Source of the DNA: Diatrype stigma | Taxonomy: Eukaryota > Ascomycota > Sordariomycetes > Xylariales > Diatrypaceae | Assembly (NCBI GenBank): GCA_022225965.2 | Contig: JAKJXP020000027.1 | Span: 186,001 to 250,000 of the forward strand | Direction of reading: 5' to 3' | Length of the DNA: 64,000 nt | Shown here: positions 48,753 through 60,325 of the stretch, piece after piece | Position numbering within the stretch: position 1 is the stretch's first letter | Layout of the letters: the number at the start of each line of letters is the position of its first letter | The notes under the pieces: generated by a model | Databases searched by the model: none | What the model saw: only the letters and a program-made list of their open reading frames with translations | What the model was told of the DNA's origin: nothing | Translations under genes and position numbers: made by a program

Positions 48753-48793
48753 TATATTAATCAAAAACGCGAATGGCGTTATTTGATTAATAT
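48753..48793. repeat. Near-perfect hairpin close to the right end
   Basis: The left arm TATATTAATCAAAAACGC and the right arm GCGTTATTTGATTAATATA are complementary apart from one unpaired base, around a GAATG loop. It lies about 55 bp inside the right terminus and could be a subterminal transposase-binding structure or a small palindrome from an earlier insertion. Confidence 0.8.
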
Positions 48794-48833
48794 AATACAA
48801 TTAAAGAATTAATTAAACAAAAAATTTATTCGA

Positions 48834-48848
48834 TTGGTGCCATCGCTG
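48834..48848 (-). repeat. Right terminal inverted repeat of the hAT-like element
   Basis: TTGGTGCCATCGCTG on the plus strand; its reverse complement begins CAGCG and matches the left terminus at 13 of 15 positions. Confidence 0.82.
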
Positions 48849-48856
48849 ACAAAGGC
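48849..48856. repeat. Target-site duplication, right copy (large element)
   Basis: Octamer ACAAAGGC, identical to 42216-42223; sequence composition returns to normal at once after it. Confidence 0.88.
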
Positions 48857-50417
48857 AATTACCGCCCATCTCAATCACGCAGGCTCCGATATATCTATGG
48901 TCGAAGACTAATTAAGAAGTACGTAGTACTGCGGAGTAGGGAGCTCATGTTTGACATGGGAATGGAAACAAGTCCGACGTACGTAGTTAAATACTTCTAA
49001 CCACTATTAATGGATGAAGGTACCTAGGCAGTCTTACGTCTCGTCTCGTCTTACCTATTCCCGCAAGCTATTCCTTCCGGCTTGGCAGGGTTCACGGGTT
49101 TTAGGATACACCAGCCACGATATCTGACCAAGCCACAAACACACGATCTAGCTGACAGTCAATTATTTAGCAGTAGCCACAAAGTAGTAAGACGCGTCAT
49201 CAGCTTCATGCCTCCGGCACGGTTATGATAAACCCCTCATAAGTGTCCCAAGGCTATAATTGCAGGGTGAGATATCAGGGATAAGTATTGGTCAATAAAC
49301 TCGGTTTTTCTGAGTGCGTCTTGCGCCTCGCATTTACGGTGAGCTACTGGAGACGTAAGATCAATCGAACATTGACTTGGGCGCTAGCCGTCACTTGCCC
49401 CCGCTAATTCCCTGATTTGTACTGGAACCAAGCCACACCCACTGCCATTTTGCTGTATTTTTGGCGACGACGATGTATGTATTAAAACGATAAATATATA
49501 GCTTTTCCAAGTAATGTACATATAGACTTATATGTGTAAAATATTCGAAAACTATTTCCTATACTTAGGTACTGGTAACTTATCGGAAATAATGGAATCA
49601 AGCTAATAACAAGTACCAATAAGTACTTAATAAGTAGAAATATATGGCGATAGTACATGAGAAATACGGGCTATTTGCGCCTCGTATGTATGTAGTATTT
49701 GTGGCTAGCGCGACGTCAATGTTCGATTAATCTACCCTACCGAGCTACTGTGCCACAGCCAGCAGACAAGATAGTAATTTGACCCGAATTAGTTATCGTG
49801 TCCAGTGATACAAAATAGCTTTCACACCCATACATAGATGCACGTGATACACATGCCTTGGTACACACGTACGCACTATCAGACCCGATATTGTACGCCC
49901 ACACACCGCAGATCCACATCGCCCACGATCCGACCAGAGCAGATGGTGGTCCAGGTTTGCAGGCGGCAGGCTAGCTGGACTGGAACGTAAGAAAAAAAGA
50001 AGGAGCAATCCAGCGGACAAGCCAAGCAAGCGATTAGGTTGGTTGGGTATGGGTACACTAACAACAACTAGCAACGCTGTTTGGCGGATCTCGAACAAAG
50101 ACGATATATTGCCACGTAATTTTATGTTGAGTGCTGCGCATGCGCACGCGCAGGCTTGTTGTACATACAATGCCCTACCGGTGGACATTACATGACGAGG
50201 AACCGGCTTCGCGTGGCAGAGGTGGGCGTCTACCACCCGCAACAGTTACCTGAGTAGGGCAGCAGCACGGAAAACAGCTCATTGTGCGTCGGTAACATTC
50301 GGGTTGCTGTTCATGTTATAGCAAGTAGGAATAGTTATATAGCTCAGGTAACTCTTGAGACCCTACGATAATGACTTAATAGGTGACCCAACCCGATCAA
50401 TCAGCCACTGGCTGCCG

Positions 50418-50463
<46 letters not shown>

Positions 50464-51473
50464 TCCTGTGGGTGCGCTTCCTGAAATCACAGACCACCAA
50501 TTGCGTGGATCAATGCCCTGTTTTGGGCTTTGTGCCTGGCTGTGCCCTGGCCTGGATGCAATCCTTTCGGTACAACATACAGGGCAACTAAGATACCCAG
50601 CCAGCGAATCCAGACTTGATCTCCCGGAGAGCCAATGGCATTCTTCAGGGATGCAGGGTGTGTGTGGGCCAGGAGGGGGTCAATTGAATTTCGGGCTCAT
50701 TAGGGCCATTAGCAGCTTATGCAATTGGCTGTTTACCCCTGACGCTAGTTGATGGCCGGTGACTTGGTTCCTGACTAAATGGCGATCCTCAGGAGACAGG
50801 AATGCAGCCAAGGTCACGTAAAATTGTAGCCCAAACAACTATCGCCGTTGGTTAACAACCGGTTTTTCGTCGCATCTCGTGCATCGCAAGCATGGCATAT
50901 GCGGATCGGATTGGGGGTGGCACGGGCGATAAGTGAATAAGTGGGAATACATATAGTGTATGTATACATCTATAAGTGCTGTAAGTACTAGTACTCACAT
51001 CATGCGCGAGGATCCAGGTGCTTTGTATGTACGCATTGTATCAGAGTACTTGCCCTACCATGGGCCCTACCCTAGCCCTTAGTCTACCCTACTGTAACCC
51101 CTACACACCACCTACGCGCTGCTTTATTAGGTACATTGACGAAGCCCCCCTTTTACCTTTTTCCTTTTGTTCCCCTTCTCCCTTTCTTTCAGGTGTTATC
51201 AAACCCAACGTGAATCGCTTCAGAACTTCGCCCTCTAAAGTTCATTGTCACTCTTTTACCCCCAAACAACGTCGTCAACCATTCCGTGGGCATCGCCTCA
51301 CTGTCACTCATTAAGCCCGACGCACTTTGACCCATTGCCCATTGTAATCGAGAACAAGAAGCAAGAAGAAACGAGTCTAATACGCCGGTCTCAGTCGCCA
51401 ATCTGATTACCCGAACGATTTCACGAGTAACACCGTAAGAAGAAGAAAAAAACGAAACTCAACAACAGCAAAC
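48857..51473. other. Intergenic, right flank of the element to the Asp f 4-like gene
   Basis: No supported gene over 2.6 kb. Holds a CTGG tetranucleotide array and a CT-rich promoter stretch at 51150-51260 before the secreted-protein gene; the purine-rich AAGAAGAAGAAA leader runs to 51473. Open frames such as 49793-50242 (-) show no protein-family features. Confidence 0.5.
50421..50460. repeat. (CTGG)10 microsatellite
   Basis: Ten uninterrupted CTGG units in intergenic DNA; likely polymorphic between strains. Confidence 0.95.
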
Positions 51474-52493
51474 ATGCATATCCAGAAGAACTCCGTGCTC
51501 CTCCTCGCCGCCATGGGCGCCGGCAACGCCGCTGCGCGTGCCACCCACAAGCACCGTCACGCCGATCTCCACAAGGCACGTGCGGTCGGCGATGTCGTCC
51601 ACGCCATCATCGACGGTGTTGAAGTCAGCTGGGCCAACACCTACGACGGATCCAATGATGGCGGCGACTCTGCTGCTGCCGTTCCCACCTCCACGTCCAT
51701 TCCCCCGGTGGCTACTCCTCCCGCCACTAACGTGAAGGCTGCCGCTACCGAGTACGCCACCGCGAGCGAGACTGCCGCAGCCGCGGCCACCAGCACCACC
51801 GCCGCCGCCTCGTCCACGCCGAGCAGCAGCAGCGGCGCCGGCAACAACGCTGACGTCTTGACCGTCTACACTCCCTTCTGCAAGGCGAACAAGAAGCGCG
51901 CCACCCAGGCCGAGATCGCCTACGTCGGCAACGTCGGCTCGGAGTGGGGCTGCAACCAGCTGCTGGTCTCGGAGGACATCGCAGACCAGTACGACTACAC
52001 GATCAAGGTGACGGGCAAGAACACCGAGCCGTGGAAGGTGGTGTGCACCAACAAGATCGGCCCCGACGGCAAGATCGACGGCTGGTACAACGGCAACGCG
52101 GCGGTCGAGTTCACGCTGCAGCCGGGCGCGACCCAGTACATCGCCGTCGATGCCAACACGCAGGGCATCTGCGCCGCGGCGCCGGGCGACTCGATCCCCG
52201 TCGACGCGCAGGGCGGCTACGCCTCGACCTGGTTCGAGTTCGACGTGGCCAACGAAAGCAACAACGGCTGGTCGGGCGCCGACATCTCGTCCATCCAGGC
52301 CCAGGCTGCCGGCTTCGAGGTCCAGGGCATGCAGGCCTGCCACAGCGACATCTGCTCCGCCATCTACGACAGCGGCCTCGGCCCCATCATCGACAACGCC
52401 TTCGACATTGCCAAGAAGCTCGCCGACGGCCTCGGTCTTAACATCCCCAGCGGCAAGACCCAGATCGAGCTCACCCTCGGCTACTCCGGTTAA
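51474..52493 (+). CDS. Asp f 4-like secreted protein
   Basis: Intronless, 339 residues. The head MHIQKNSVLLLAAMGAGNAAA is a signal peptide. A His/Lys patch and HAIIDGVEVSWANTYDG follow, then a Thr/Ala/Ser/Pro-rich linker (about 62-125) suited to O-glycosylation. The folded part from about 126 (VLTVYTPFC) contains SEWGCNQLLV, VVCTNKIGPDGKIDGWYNGN, FTLQPGATQYIAVDANTQG, AYASTWFEFD-type YASTWFEFDVANESNNGWSG and IQAQAAGFEVQGMQAC, the series found in the Aspergillus allergen Asp f 4 and its many ascomycete homologues. The function of the family is unknown; it is abundant in culture filtrates and on the cell wall. Paired cysteines around 146, 165, 187 and 229 suggest disulphides. Codon bias is very strong (C/G third positions), which usually marks high expression. 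Confidence 0.9.
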   Translation: MHIQKNSVLLLAAMGAGNAAARATHKHRHADLHKARAVGDVVHAIIDGVEVSWANTYDGSNDGGDSAAAVPTSTSIPPVATPPATNVKAAATEYATASETAAAAATSTTAAASSTPSSSSGAGNNADVLTVYTPFCKANKKRATQAEIAYVGNVGSEWGCNQLLVSEDIADQYDYTIKVTGKNTEPWKVVCTNKIGPDGKIDGWYNGNAAVEFTLQPGATQYIAVDANTQGICAAAPGDSIPVDAQGGYASTWFEFDVANESNNGWSGADISSIQAQAAGFEVQGMQACHSDICSAIYDSGLGPIIDNAFDIAKKLADGLGLNIPSGKTQIELTLGYSG

Positions 52494-54696
52494 ATGGGCA
52501 CAGGTCCTGCTCTCCCGTCTCGTCTGATCCTACTTAAGCAGCTAGGCATATATCTTGGCAATCTGGGGCGGCTTGGATAGAGGAGAACATCTTCTACAAC
52601 AAAGTACCCGAGTCTAAGTCTGATTGGAAAGTAAAGCCGAAGGTCACCCACTCCGTAAGGATGCGGGACCACGGAGCCCAGATTTTAGTCCTCAGGTTTC
52701 AATGTAATCTAGGAATTGTGTACCTAACAGCAAGGCCTGGATCAAAAGCAAAAACTCGCGCGTCATTTTTCTTAAAAGAAACGGAAACCAAGGACAACCC
52801 ATCCGCCCAAGTGATAAGGTGACATTGGACTTGTCTTGGTCCCCGCTGCTCCTGCTTGGTGTCGTTCTGTGTTGCCTGCCTACTATTATCTTTATTAATA
52901 CTGTATCTAAAAGCTAAAATCACGTAAATATGTACGTAATGATCTTGACGCCCACATAGCATCCAAGCGCTACCTACCTAAATCAACCCCACATGCACGC
53001 GCAAACAGAAGTGGTTGCTTTAAGGACCAGTAACGCCTGACTCGCGTAGTGAGCTGCCTTCCCACCACCATGGATGAGAGCTTGGGAAAGATCATGCAGC
53101 TGCAGCCAATCGCTTCCCAAACCTCCAGACCTACACAGGTGCCGTGCCTTTTTTGCCCAGCCAAGACTAGCAGTAGCGTGCCTATTGCGTATAGCAAGCT
53201 CTAGCTACCTACCTTGGTTGCTTGGTAGTTAAGCACCGGCAACTCCCACTTCGGGAGGCGCTCAACGTGCCGATACCACTCCGTTCCATCTGCAAGATGC
53301 CGCAAGCTTCTTGATAGACACAGTAACTAGTATGTACTGATGTGGTTTAGTACCTAGGTATGCCACGAATTTTTTTTACGTCTGTCCGGATGATGCATGA
53401 AAAAGCTGTATGCCAAGTACCTACCTAGCTCCAGTCTCTTACAATAACCGGGCCGTCGGTAGTTGAATTCTGAGGGTCAGCCTATCTACGTGCAGCGAAG
53501 CAAGGCAAGTTAGGAGGTTACCTCATCCATGTAGCCATCCACCTTACCTACTGCAAGCACTTTAACGAACGTTCTATAGCGATAGAAGAAAAATGGGGTC
53601 GGTTTATCTAGGCCCACACGTAGTTAGGTCCACGGAATTCACCATACACACGGCATACCTAGCAGTAGGACCGACTTGGCTCTAGAAATCTGCTCGCTTG
53701 AGAACTACCGAAATCTCTATACACGTGTATCTCCACGCCCAACCCTGAAAATTCTGGTTTTCCTAGCAGCGTCCGCTCTGGGTTGGCTGTTGATGGTCAT
53801 GTACTAAACCAGACGCGTACCTCAGGATCGCGGGGATGGCGGATAGGAAACAGCATGTGAATTGCGGAAGAGGTTAGGAGGGAAAGAGAAGAAAATTTTA
53901 TATCTCAGGTGTGGCTCGATCACGACGGGCCACACGCTATCATACTCTTGTCTTGTCCTGGAAAAGTGGCAGATTTATCATTGAATACTTTTTTCATATT
54001 ATTGTTTCCCCCGCGACTAGCAGCTGAGCCTTCCTTAGAACGGACGAGTGTCTTGATGTTTTCTCTGGAATTTCTCTCTTCCCCTTCGATATACTGAGAA
54101 AATGATGTGAAACATCACACAAAACCAATCTACGATAGCCACCTTGATGGATATCAAAAGTACAGCTATTGCCTTTTACAATATAGCCTGGACAACAACA
54201 TGGCAATCTGTCTGGCACCAAACTAATACATCTAATAAACTGACTTACACCATGACTCAGGACTAGATAGCCCAGCCCCCTGATGATCATACTAACATGT
54301 TGAATGTTCTATCGATGATTATGACAAATCGCCGACAGACCGCGTGGCAATGTACCATGTGACAATCACAAGCATTAATACTTCTCCATAAACTGACTCA
54401 TACTGTCGTCTTAACAGAGCCCGATGTAACCCCTTTTGCTCCTAGAAAACGACTCAAATCAGCGGGTATATACACTCCTAAAGAACCCCACACCTCCATC
54501 CGCCCTAAACTCCTTGTTCCTCGCCATACCATCCCTCGAGGCCTATCCTCCTCGTTGCCTTCTGGACCGGTGGTTCGCCGCCTCAAGGGAAACCACCGGT
54601 GCGGTAGACTAGAAAAGATAACGAGGAGGATGCCTAACAAACCTCAAGCTGATGATCCACACATGTTGACTGGGGGTTCCACTGAATCACGCCTCA
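52494..54696. other. Intergenic spacer of 2.2 kb
   Basis: Convergent 3' flanks of the Asp f 4-like gene (+) and the small protein gene (-). Contains the TACCTAGGTA palindrome at 53351-53360 and related words at 53419 and 53210. Small frames (52970-53197, 54398-54640 on minus) lack support. Confidence 0.45.
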
Positions 54697-55474
54697 CTAG
54701 CCGCGATAGATGTTCCCGTCATTGGCGTACTCCATGGAGTCGAGGAAGGAGACGATGGCCTGTTTGAGCTTGCGTGTGGTCCTCCTCTTCCCCTTCTTGT
54801 CGCAGGCACTTCCTCCGCCTCCTGCCGCAGTAGCAACAGCAATAGCAACAGTCGTCGTAGGAGTGCTAGCAGGATCCCCAGTCGGAGGCGGGTAATCTTC
54901 GGAGGGTGTCGTCGTCGTAGTAGTAGTAGTAGGAGACTCGGATTGGCCGCGCTTCTTCTTCATCTTCCACAAAAGCCCGCCACTACTGGCACCACCAGCA
55001 CCATCACCCCTTCCACACCAACCATACCGCACCAGTTGGAGGCGTTCGATCTCGACGAGCGCGACGGCCTGGGCGGCGGGCGCGACGAAGCACAGGCTCA
55101 ATGCCAGCTCGCGCAGCTCTGCCGGCCCAAACCGCTTGATCGGCTCCACGGGGAAAGGGGGATAGCCCTTACGCGGGGGCAGCACTATACAAGACAAGGG
55201 GGGTGGGGGGGAAGGGGTCAGCAGGGCGGTAACATGAAAAACACCTATGTGAGTATCATAGAAGGAAGGAAGGAAAGTAGGAAGGCAAGGGTCCTGGGAA
55301 TGGGGGTCTTTGTTTACTGTCGTCAATCAGCGCGCAGGCTGCGGCCTCGACCCGGGCGTCGCTGCGCCGGAGGCTGTCCAGTAGTTCATGGAGCTCGCTG
55401 GACCGGAAGCGGCGGAGGGCGAGCATCAGGTCGAGGTGGGTTGCGGCGTTGGCGGGAGACGGTGGAGATGCCAT
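54697..55474 (-). CDS. Small uncharacterised protein with internal duplication
   Basis: Two exons, 55474-55318 and 55184-54697, 214 residues; the 133-base intron contains the G/C-rich CCTTCC run. The start at 55474 (MASPPSPANAATHLD) avoids the GGAT repeat; an in-frame ATG at 55597 would add 41 residues that partly translate that repeat. Two segments share the pattern R-F-x3-E-L-x-E-L-x2-S-L with identical spacing: residues 22-35 (RFRSSELHELLDSL) and 70-83 (RFGPAELRELALSL), each followed by an Ala-rich helix ending LI or VE. A Thr/Ser/Pro stretch (TTTTTTTTPSEDYPPP) and a Lys/Arg-rich end with KKGKRRTTRKLKQAIVSFL follow. I do not recognise the family. The two helical modules might pair with each other or with a partner. 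Confidence 0.62.
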
Positions 55475-56433
55475 GGGTGCAGCTACTGGCGCTGTCCTTC
55501 GCCGTTCGGAGCTTGAGGCAGGCTGGATCAATTGGGATTGGATTTGAGGGATGACTGCACGGATGGATGGATGGATGGATGGATGCGAGAGCTGCAAACG
55601 AGAATTCTGCCTTTGCCCGCTGTCTGGTAGGTGTAGATTAGGTATGCCGTCGCAAGAAATTCTGTGTTATGGCAAGGTTGTAGTTGTTTATTTGTCTTGG
55701 CTTCTACCTTTGCATGTCTATGACAGAAGTTGTACGTTGCTACACCAGCAACGGTGCCTCTATGGGTGGATAGCTAGCTAAGGTAGGTGTCGTGTCTTAA
55801 GACACATACATCCAATGTAGGTATGCAGACTAAGGCACCTGCAGGTTTGGTAGGTAGGTAGTATACTCGTGCATGTAATAGATTAATAGGTACTAGATGA
55901 GGCGGCGGAACGCCTAGACAGGGAAACGCCGTTAATGTACAATGCGTAGAATCCAGGTTACACGAGGAATGGGATGAGCCGAACCGGGCTGTATTGGGAC
56001 GACATGCCTTTGCCCATTGATACTTATTGGTTAGATTCTCGGACACGACAACTACAGAGCGCTCTTGTCCTGGGACATGCGAATATCCCGCCTTAAGCAG
56101 AAGCACAACGAACAGAATGGTTACAAGTGCTGGCAAGTCTTTAATAAACCTTCCCAACATGTACTGCTCTCTTTTAGTTGCCGTTTGTTGATATACCCCT
56201 TATTTTCCATTGCTACTAATGAAACCTGGTACAGACAGCATAAGAACCCCTGAGTACGATGTTGAATAGAAAACTGTTGAATAGAAAACAAATGAAACTC
56301 TCGGTATAATACATAATTTTCGGGCGCCGCAATGGTAGTGTTAAACGAAAAAAATATTCAAATCAAGTGCCGTGGTGCTGGAGTCTATGCCCGCCAGTTC
56401 CCAACCCCCGTCTTGGACTGACACCTAAGTTCC
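55475..56433. other. Intergenic spacer with GGAT microsatellite
   Basis: Six GGAT units at 55561-55584, then AT-rich promoter-like sequence with CCTAC/GTAGG words near 55850. A frame at 55774-56160 (-) has a hydrophobic head but no support. Confidence 0.45.
55561..55584. repeat. (GGAT)6 microsatellite
   Basis: Six uninterrupted units upstream of the small protein gene. If translation began at 55597 this would encode a HPSI-type repeat. Confidence 0.95.
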
Positions 56434-57918
56434 TCATAACTTATCTTTCCGGTCAGAGGTAGAGACGCCATAGGTCTCGGTGACGTGGATTCCCGCTTCC
56501 TCATCTGAGCTCCGTGCATATCCCACAATGTGCTCCTGACTTCCTTCGCTCGGCAGCCTGATCTTTTGATTGCCCCGTTTTCTTGACCAGTGCATCTCGA
56601 ACGCCTTACCACTAGCGGCGGTCCCGGACTGTTCACCGCGGTTACGACTTTCAACCACAGTGGAGTGGCCGTCGACCTTCGAGCCGCCAACCCTAGAACG
56701 CATCCCAGATCCGCTCGAGGCCTGGTAGTCCTCGTAATGGTAACCGGCGCCTGATCGGTTCTTCGATGTCTTGAGGCCCCAGAGCCGCTTGCTGAAAAGA
56801 GGCTTGATAGCGGGCGCAGAGACGACTATGGCGGTGACCAGGTACTCGCGAGTGGCCCACTGTGTGGCAATGAGGAGGTCGGTTAGAGATCGGAGGGAGT
56901 AGAATGTTCTCAGGAGGATGGCTAGGATGATGAAAATCCCAGATGCAAAGAACACCCCTAGGAACAGCTTCCGGTGAAGGGGGATCTGAGCTACCCATAA
57001 CAAGGGGATCGGGATGGCCATTATACCAAGATCCGCACTATAGGGAGGTGAGTACGCCTCGTTAGATCATCCAGGCCAAAGTCAAAGTTAACTGCTACAC
57101 AGGAACGGTAAACACTTACATGATACTCAGGATTGGATACACGATGTAGTTCTCTTGACGAAAAACGCACTTGTCTGTTATGGAGACTCATTAGACAATG
57201 GGGCTATCCACAGAGCGAGGAGGCGCATTTGAGGGTCCGTGGAAGATGCTCACTAACCTGCGGGGTAAGGCTTCACCTGCCAGGCCCTCTCGATGGGGGT
57301 ACATAGGGTGAATTGGAATATCATGGCGACCGTGAAAGTCAACAGAGTCCCCCAACGAACCCAGTAGGCCAGTTTGTTCTGCCAGAGGTTCAAGGTCTAG
57401 TCATCTGTGAGCACTCCATCACGAGACAGCAAGGTACAACGATGAAGATAGCGTACCAATCTTTGGTAGAAGAAGAGAATTATGCCCTTCATCGAATAGG
57501 TCAGGCATAAATAATTACACCAAGATGCGAACGTCAGCTTGTCGCCCACCCTGTAGCTCTCAACTGTGGCATCGTCAAGTTGCAACGACGAGGCAAACGT
57601 TTGCCCCACGCTGCTCCCAAACTGGCCGATGTAGTGGAGGATAACAACGTTCGACGTCCACAAGAGCTGCATGGGGGTTGTTTTTTATCAGTGAAAACTA
57701 TGCTTCAGACCTGAATACAGGGCATTCATGTGATAGGTAGGTGAAAAGGGAACGAGGCTTACCGCCGCCAATACTGTGAAAACATCATCGAGCGCCAACC
57801 CTCCGAAGCCCACGAGGAATATTCTGCCACCGAGCCTGGTGATGAACACTGTCATGCCGATAGCATACTCTATGTAGGATTCGATATCTACGTCTCTTTG
57901 GGTCGTAGTAGACATCAT
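56434..57918 (-). CDS. Pth11-like fungal rhodopsin-domain membrane protein
   Basis: Five exons: 57918-57763, 57666-57457, 57396-57258, 57174-57120, 57037-56434; 1164 bases, 387 residues, frame kept throughout. Hydrophobic helices succeed one another, including VFITRLGGRIFLVGFGGL (with the LDD motif after it), LLWTSNVVILHYIGQF, MKGIILFFYQRL, VRWGTLLTFTVAMIFQFTLC, YIVYPILSIIADLGIMAIPIPLLW and VFFASGIFIILAILLRTFY. The C3 loop carries TPIERAW and DKCV, and the last helices IATQWATREYLVTAIVVSAPAIKPLF match the fungal rhodopsin/DUF-type integral membrane family that includes Pth11-like proteins. These seven-helix proteins, some acting as surface or host-sensing receptors, end in long cytosolic tails; here it is Ser/Gly/Arg-rich. 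There is no CFEM domain. Function in this organism is unknown. Confidence 0.87.
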
Positions 57919-60325
57919 GGAACACGCCTCAGAAATCCGTACAAATCGTACTGGTTACTCACAGAAGACGGTCGAAGGGCATACAGGAAGGAAACGCAAT
58001 CCGCGACCAAGGACCTTTTATCGCAATTGCTACACATATAAAATATCCAGGTAAAATCTCTAATCTTCGCCCGCGAAGACGTTGTTCTCATAGGCATCTA
58101 CGTACTCACATGTGCCATGTATATAGCAGCAGGCTTTTGCATTGGCTTCGATATGGCAGATGTTGATCTGCAACATCAGGGGCTTCTCGATTCATTACTG
58201 TTTGTATCCCGGTATTAATAGGGAGGGACTGAGCTGTTTTGTGAAAGTGTACAAAGTTGTCCCAGCTACACTTGTATACTAGGCCTTATACTGGAACCAA
58301 GGTTCTGGCTATTGCCCTTATTCCTGTATGGCAAAGATGTGCAAGTAATAATGCATATATGGCACAAAACAGGCACCAAGCCATGCGATACTGATACATA
58401 GGTAGTCACGCCTTACATGAGAGTACTGCTAGTACACGCACGACATGTCGAAGCTTGGAGGTTGTTAGCCAAAGCTTGATAATCTACCACCAGGCAATGC
58501 TGGACCATCATTTTGGATAACGCAGCTGATGACAAGGCAAGAGCATCGTTCCTTCGGCACTCCAAAGTTCACTACTAAAGAGCTGGAGTGTGGCCAGCTG
58601 AAAGAACCCATCCGCTCGAACGCATAGGCCCGCATGCGTCAGGGCATGGTTGCGGAGCAGCACTCAACGAAGGAGTTCACTTTGTAGCAGTTACATAAAA
58701 TTGTACTGAGGAACGATGGTATTTGCAGAGGGAGCCATGGGGGTACTAACCGAGCTGGCCCACCTATAGTAGAACTATACACATCAGGGTTACTACCGGA
58801 GTCTTCCAGCTGAGCCAAGACGTTGGGTCCTCTATTCCAATGGCAATTATCCCTATTCGGGAAAGCAAGTAATATTATCAGTATCGTGAGTCTCCACGGG
58901 TTCGGAGCTTGGTCTGATCCGGAGAAGTGTTCAGCATAACTCCGGAGCAGCGATCGGCTGGAAGTGGGGGTCGGCCTTTTTTGCCGTTCGAACTTCGATG
59001 CCCCATGTACCTAGTATGCAGTACGCACCTATACTCCGAGGAAAGGTTCACGGCTTCAAGGTGCCAGGGTGTGCAAAGAACGAACAAGAGTTAGACTGTT
59101 CTACGCCGTGATATTCACCCAATGATGCCCGAGCTTTGCCATAATAGCATCGTAGACTCTCACGACCTCAATGGGCGAGGATGGGGCATCAGTTAGAATA
59201 ACCATACGGACCTCATTGGGCCAAGCGTAACATAGATAGATGCTATCGGTTTTTGGACGGGTATACAGTAGATAGGATCGTTACTGTAGTTGGTTTGGGG
59301 TTGCGGGTCTGTGCAGTCTTTTCTAGGGCCGATCAGCGCGGCAGCGCCACCGGAACCCATCCGTGGGGTCTGGGGTTCGAAACTACTTTACTAGTTATTT
59401 TTCTTAAAAGGTGGAATTATTATGGGACGATATATGATCCACACCGGAAAAACGTGGTACTAATGAGGCATTACCGCCCGGCTGGAGAATAGTTGAGACA
59501 CGAAATGGTGTTGCAACTTCTGACATCTGCGAGCCAGAGGCACGGGAGGGGGCATATGGCTTAAGATGATACCATACCTTTTAGTGTACTTTGATCAATG
59601 TATTCACAGGATGTCCCCTTTTTGGATAGCGAGAGGCGGCCATAATTAGTGCAAGATGTACAAGGTCAGAGTATGAAGATATGTTGGCGTGTCAATGTGT
59701 TGACCCTCATGTTCGTTCGGGCGGTCTGTTATTTCACATCGGTTTGACCAACAGATAAGTTATCCTTGTCGGAGTACGTACAACTATATGAGGTATTTAT
59801 CGGGTAGTATCTTGCTATCTCATGATCGTGCTAGTACTTCGTATATACAACAGGGGTATTATCACAAGCCATCTAATTCACTTTCTTTCGAGTACGGTGA
59901 AATATCTTTGAAGTTTAGCATTTTTCAGACGTTCCACATATCTGCTCGGCAAACCGAACATCTCGATGAGGTAACGATTCGTCAGTCGCAATCTTGTACA
60001 GTAGGCTATAAGATTATAGGATCCCCATTTGGGGCTCGCTCTTCCCCGGGTGTATGACCAGATCAGAGGCGCTCTGAAGTGATCCTTTGATCTCTTGATG
60101 GGTACCTAATTAATCTTCGTTAGTATAGCGTGTGGGAAAAGTTGCATGTGGATTGGAAAGACAATAGCAAAATATTACGTAGCTGTTTGGCACACATGCT
60201 TGAAAAAGGCTCCTCTCCCACGTGGTTCAGTATACGCCAAGTTGTTTTCCTCGTTTACCAAGTTCGAGACTTTCGTTAATCCTCTTTGCCTAGCCGTGTG
60301 TCTGGTTTCTGCTCCATTCGTTAAC
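57919..60325. other. Divergent intergenic region of 2.4 kb
   Basis: Promoters of the Pth11-like gene (-) and the TRI12-like transporter (+). No gene supported. An in-frame extension of the transporter upstream to 60146 exists but reads unlike family N-termini, so it is treated as leader. Confidence 0.45.

Larger units (their letters stand above)
42224..48848. mobile_element. RIP-degraded hAT-like DNA transposon, composite, 6.6 kb
   Basis: The outer ends form an inverted repeat: CAGCGTAGGCACCAA on the left and, read inward from the right, CAGCGATGGCACCAA (13 of 15 match). An exact octamer flanks both ends. A CAGNG terminus with an 8-bp duplication is the rule for the hAT superfamily; Zisupton-type elements also make 8-bp duplications and remain an alternative. 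The whole interior is extremely AT-rich, with TpA everywhere and stop codons in all frames, as RIP would produce, while DNA right outside both borders has normal composition. No transposase domain could be recognised. The interior contains a chromodomain relic and a diverged direct repeat, and 6.6 kb is long for hAT, so one or more other elements probably inserted into it before mutation. The left flank, octamer and right flank rejoin into a plausible empty site. Confidence 0.78.

Noticed and set aside
60146..60325. N-terminal extension of the TRI12-like transporter
   Set aside because: In frame but unlike family N-termini; the ATG at 60326 gives a standard head.
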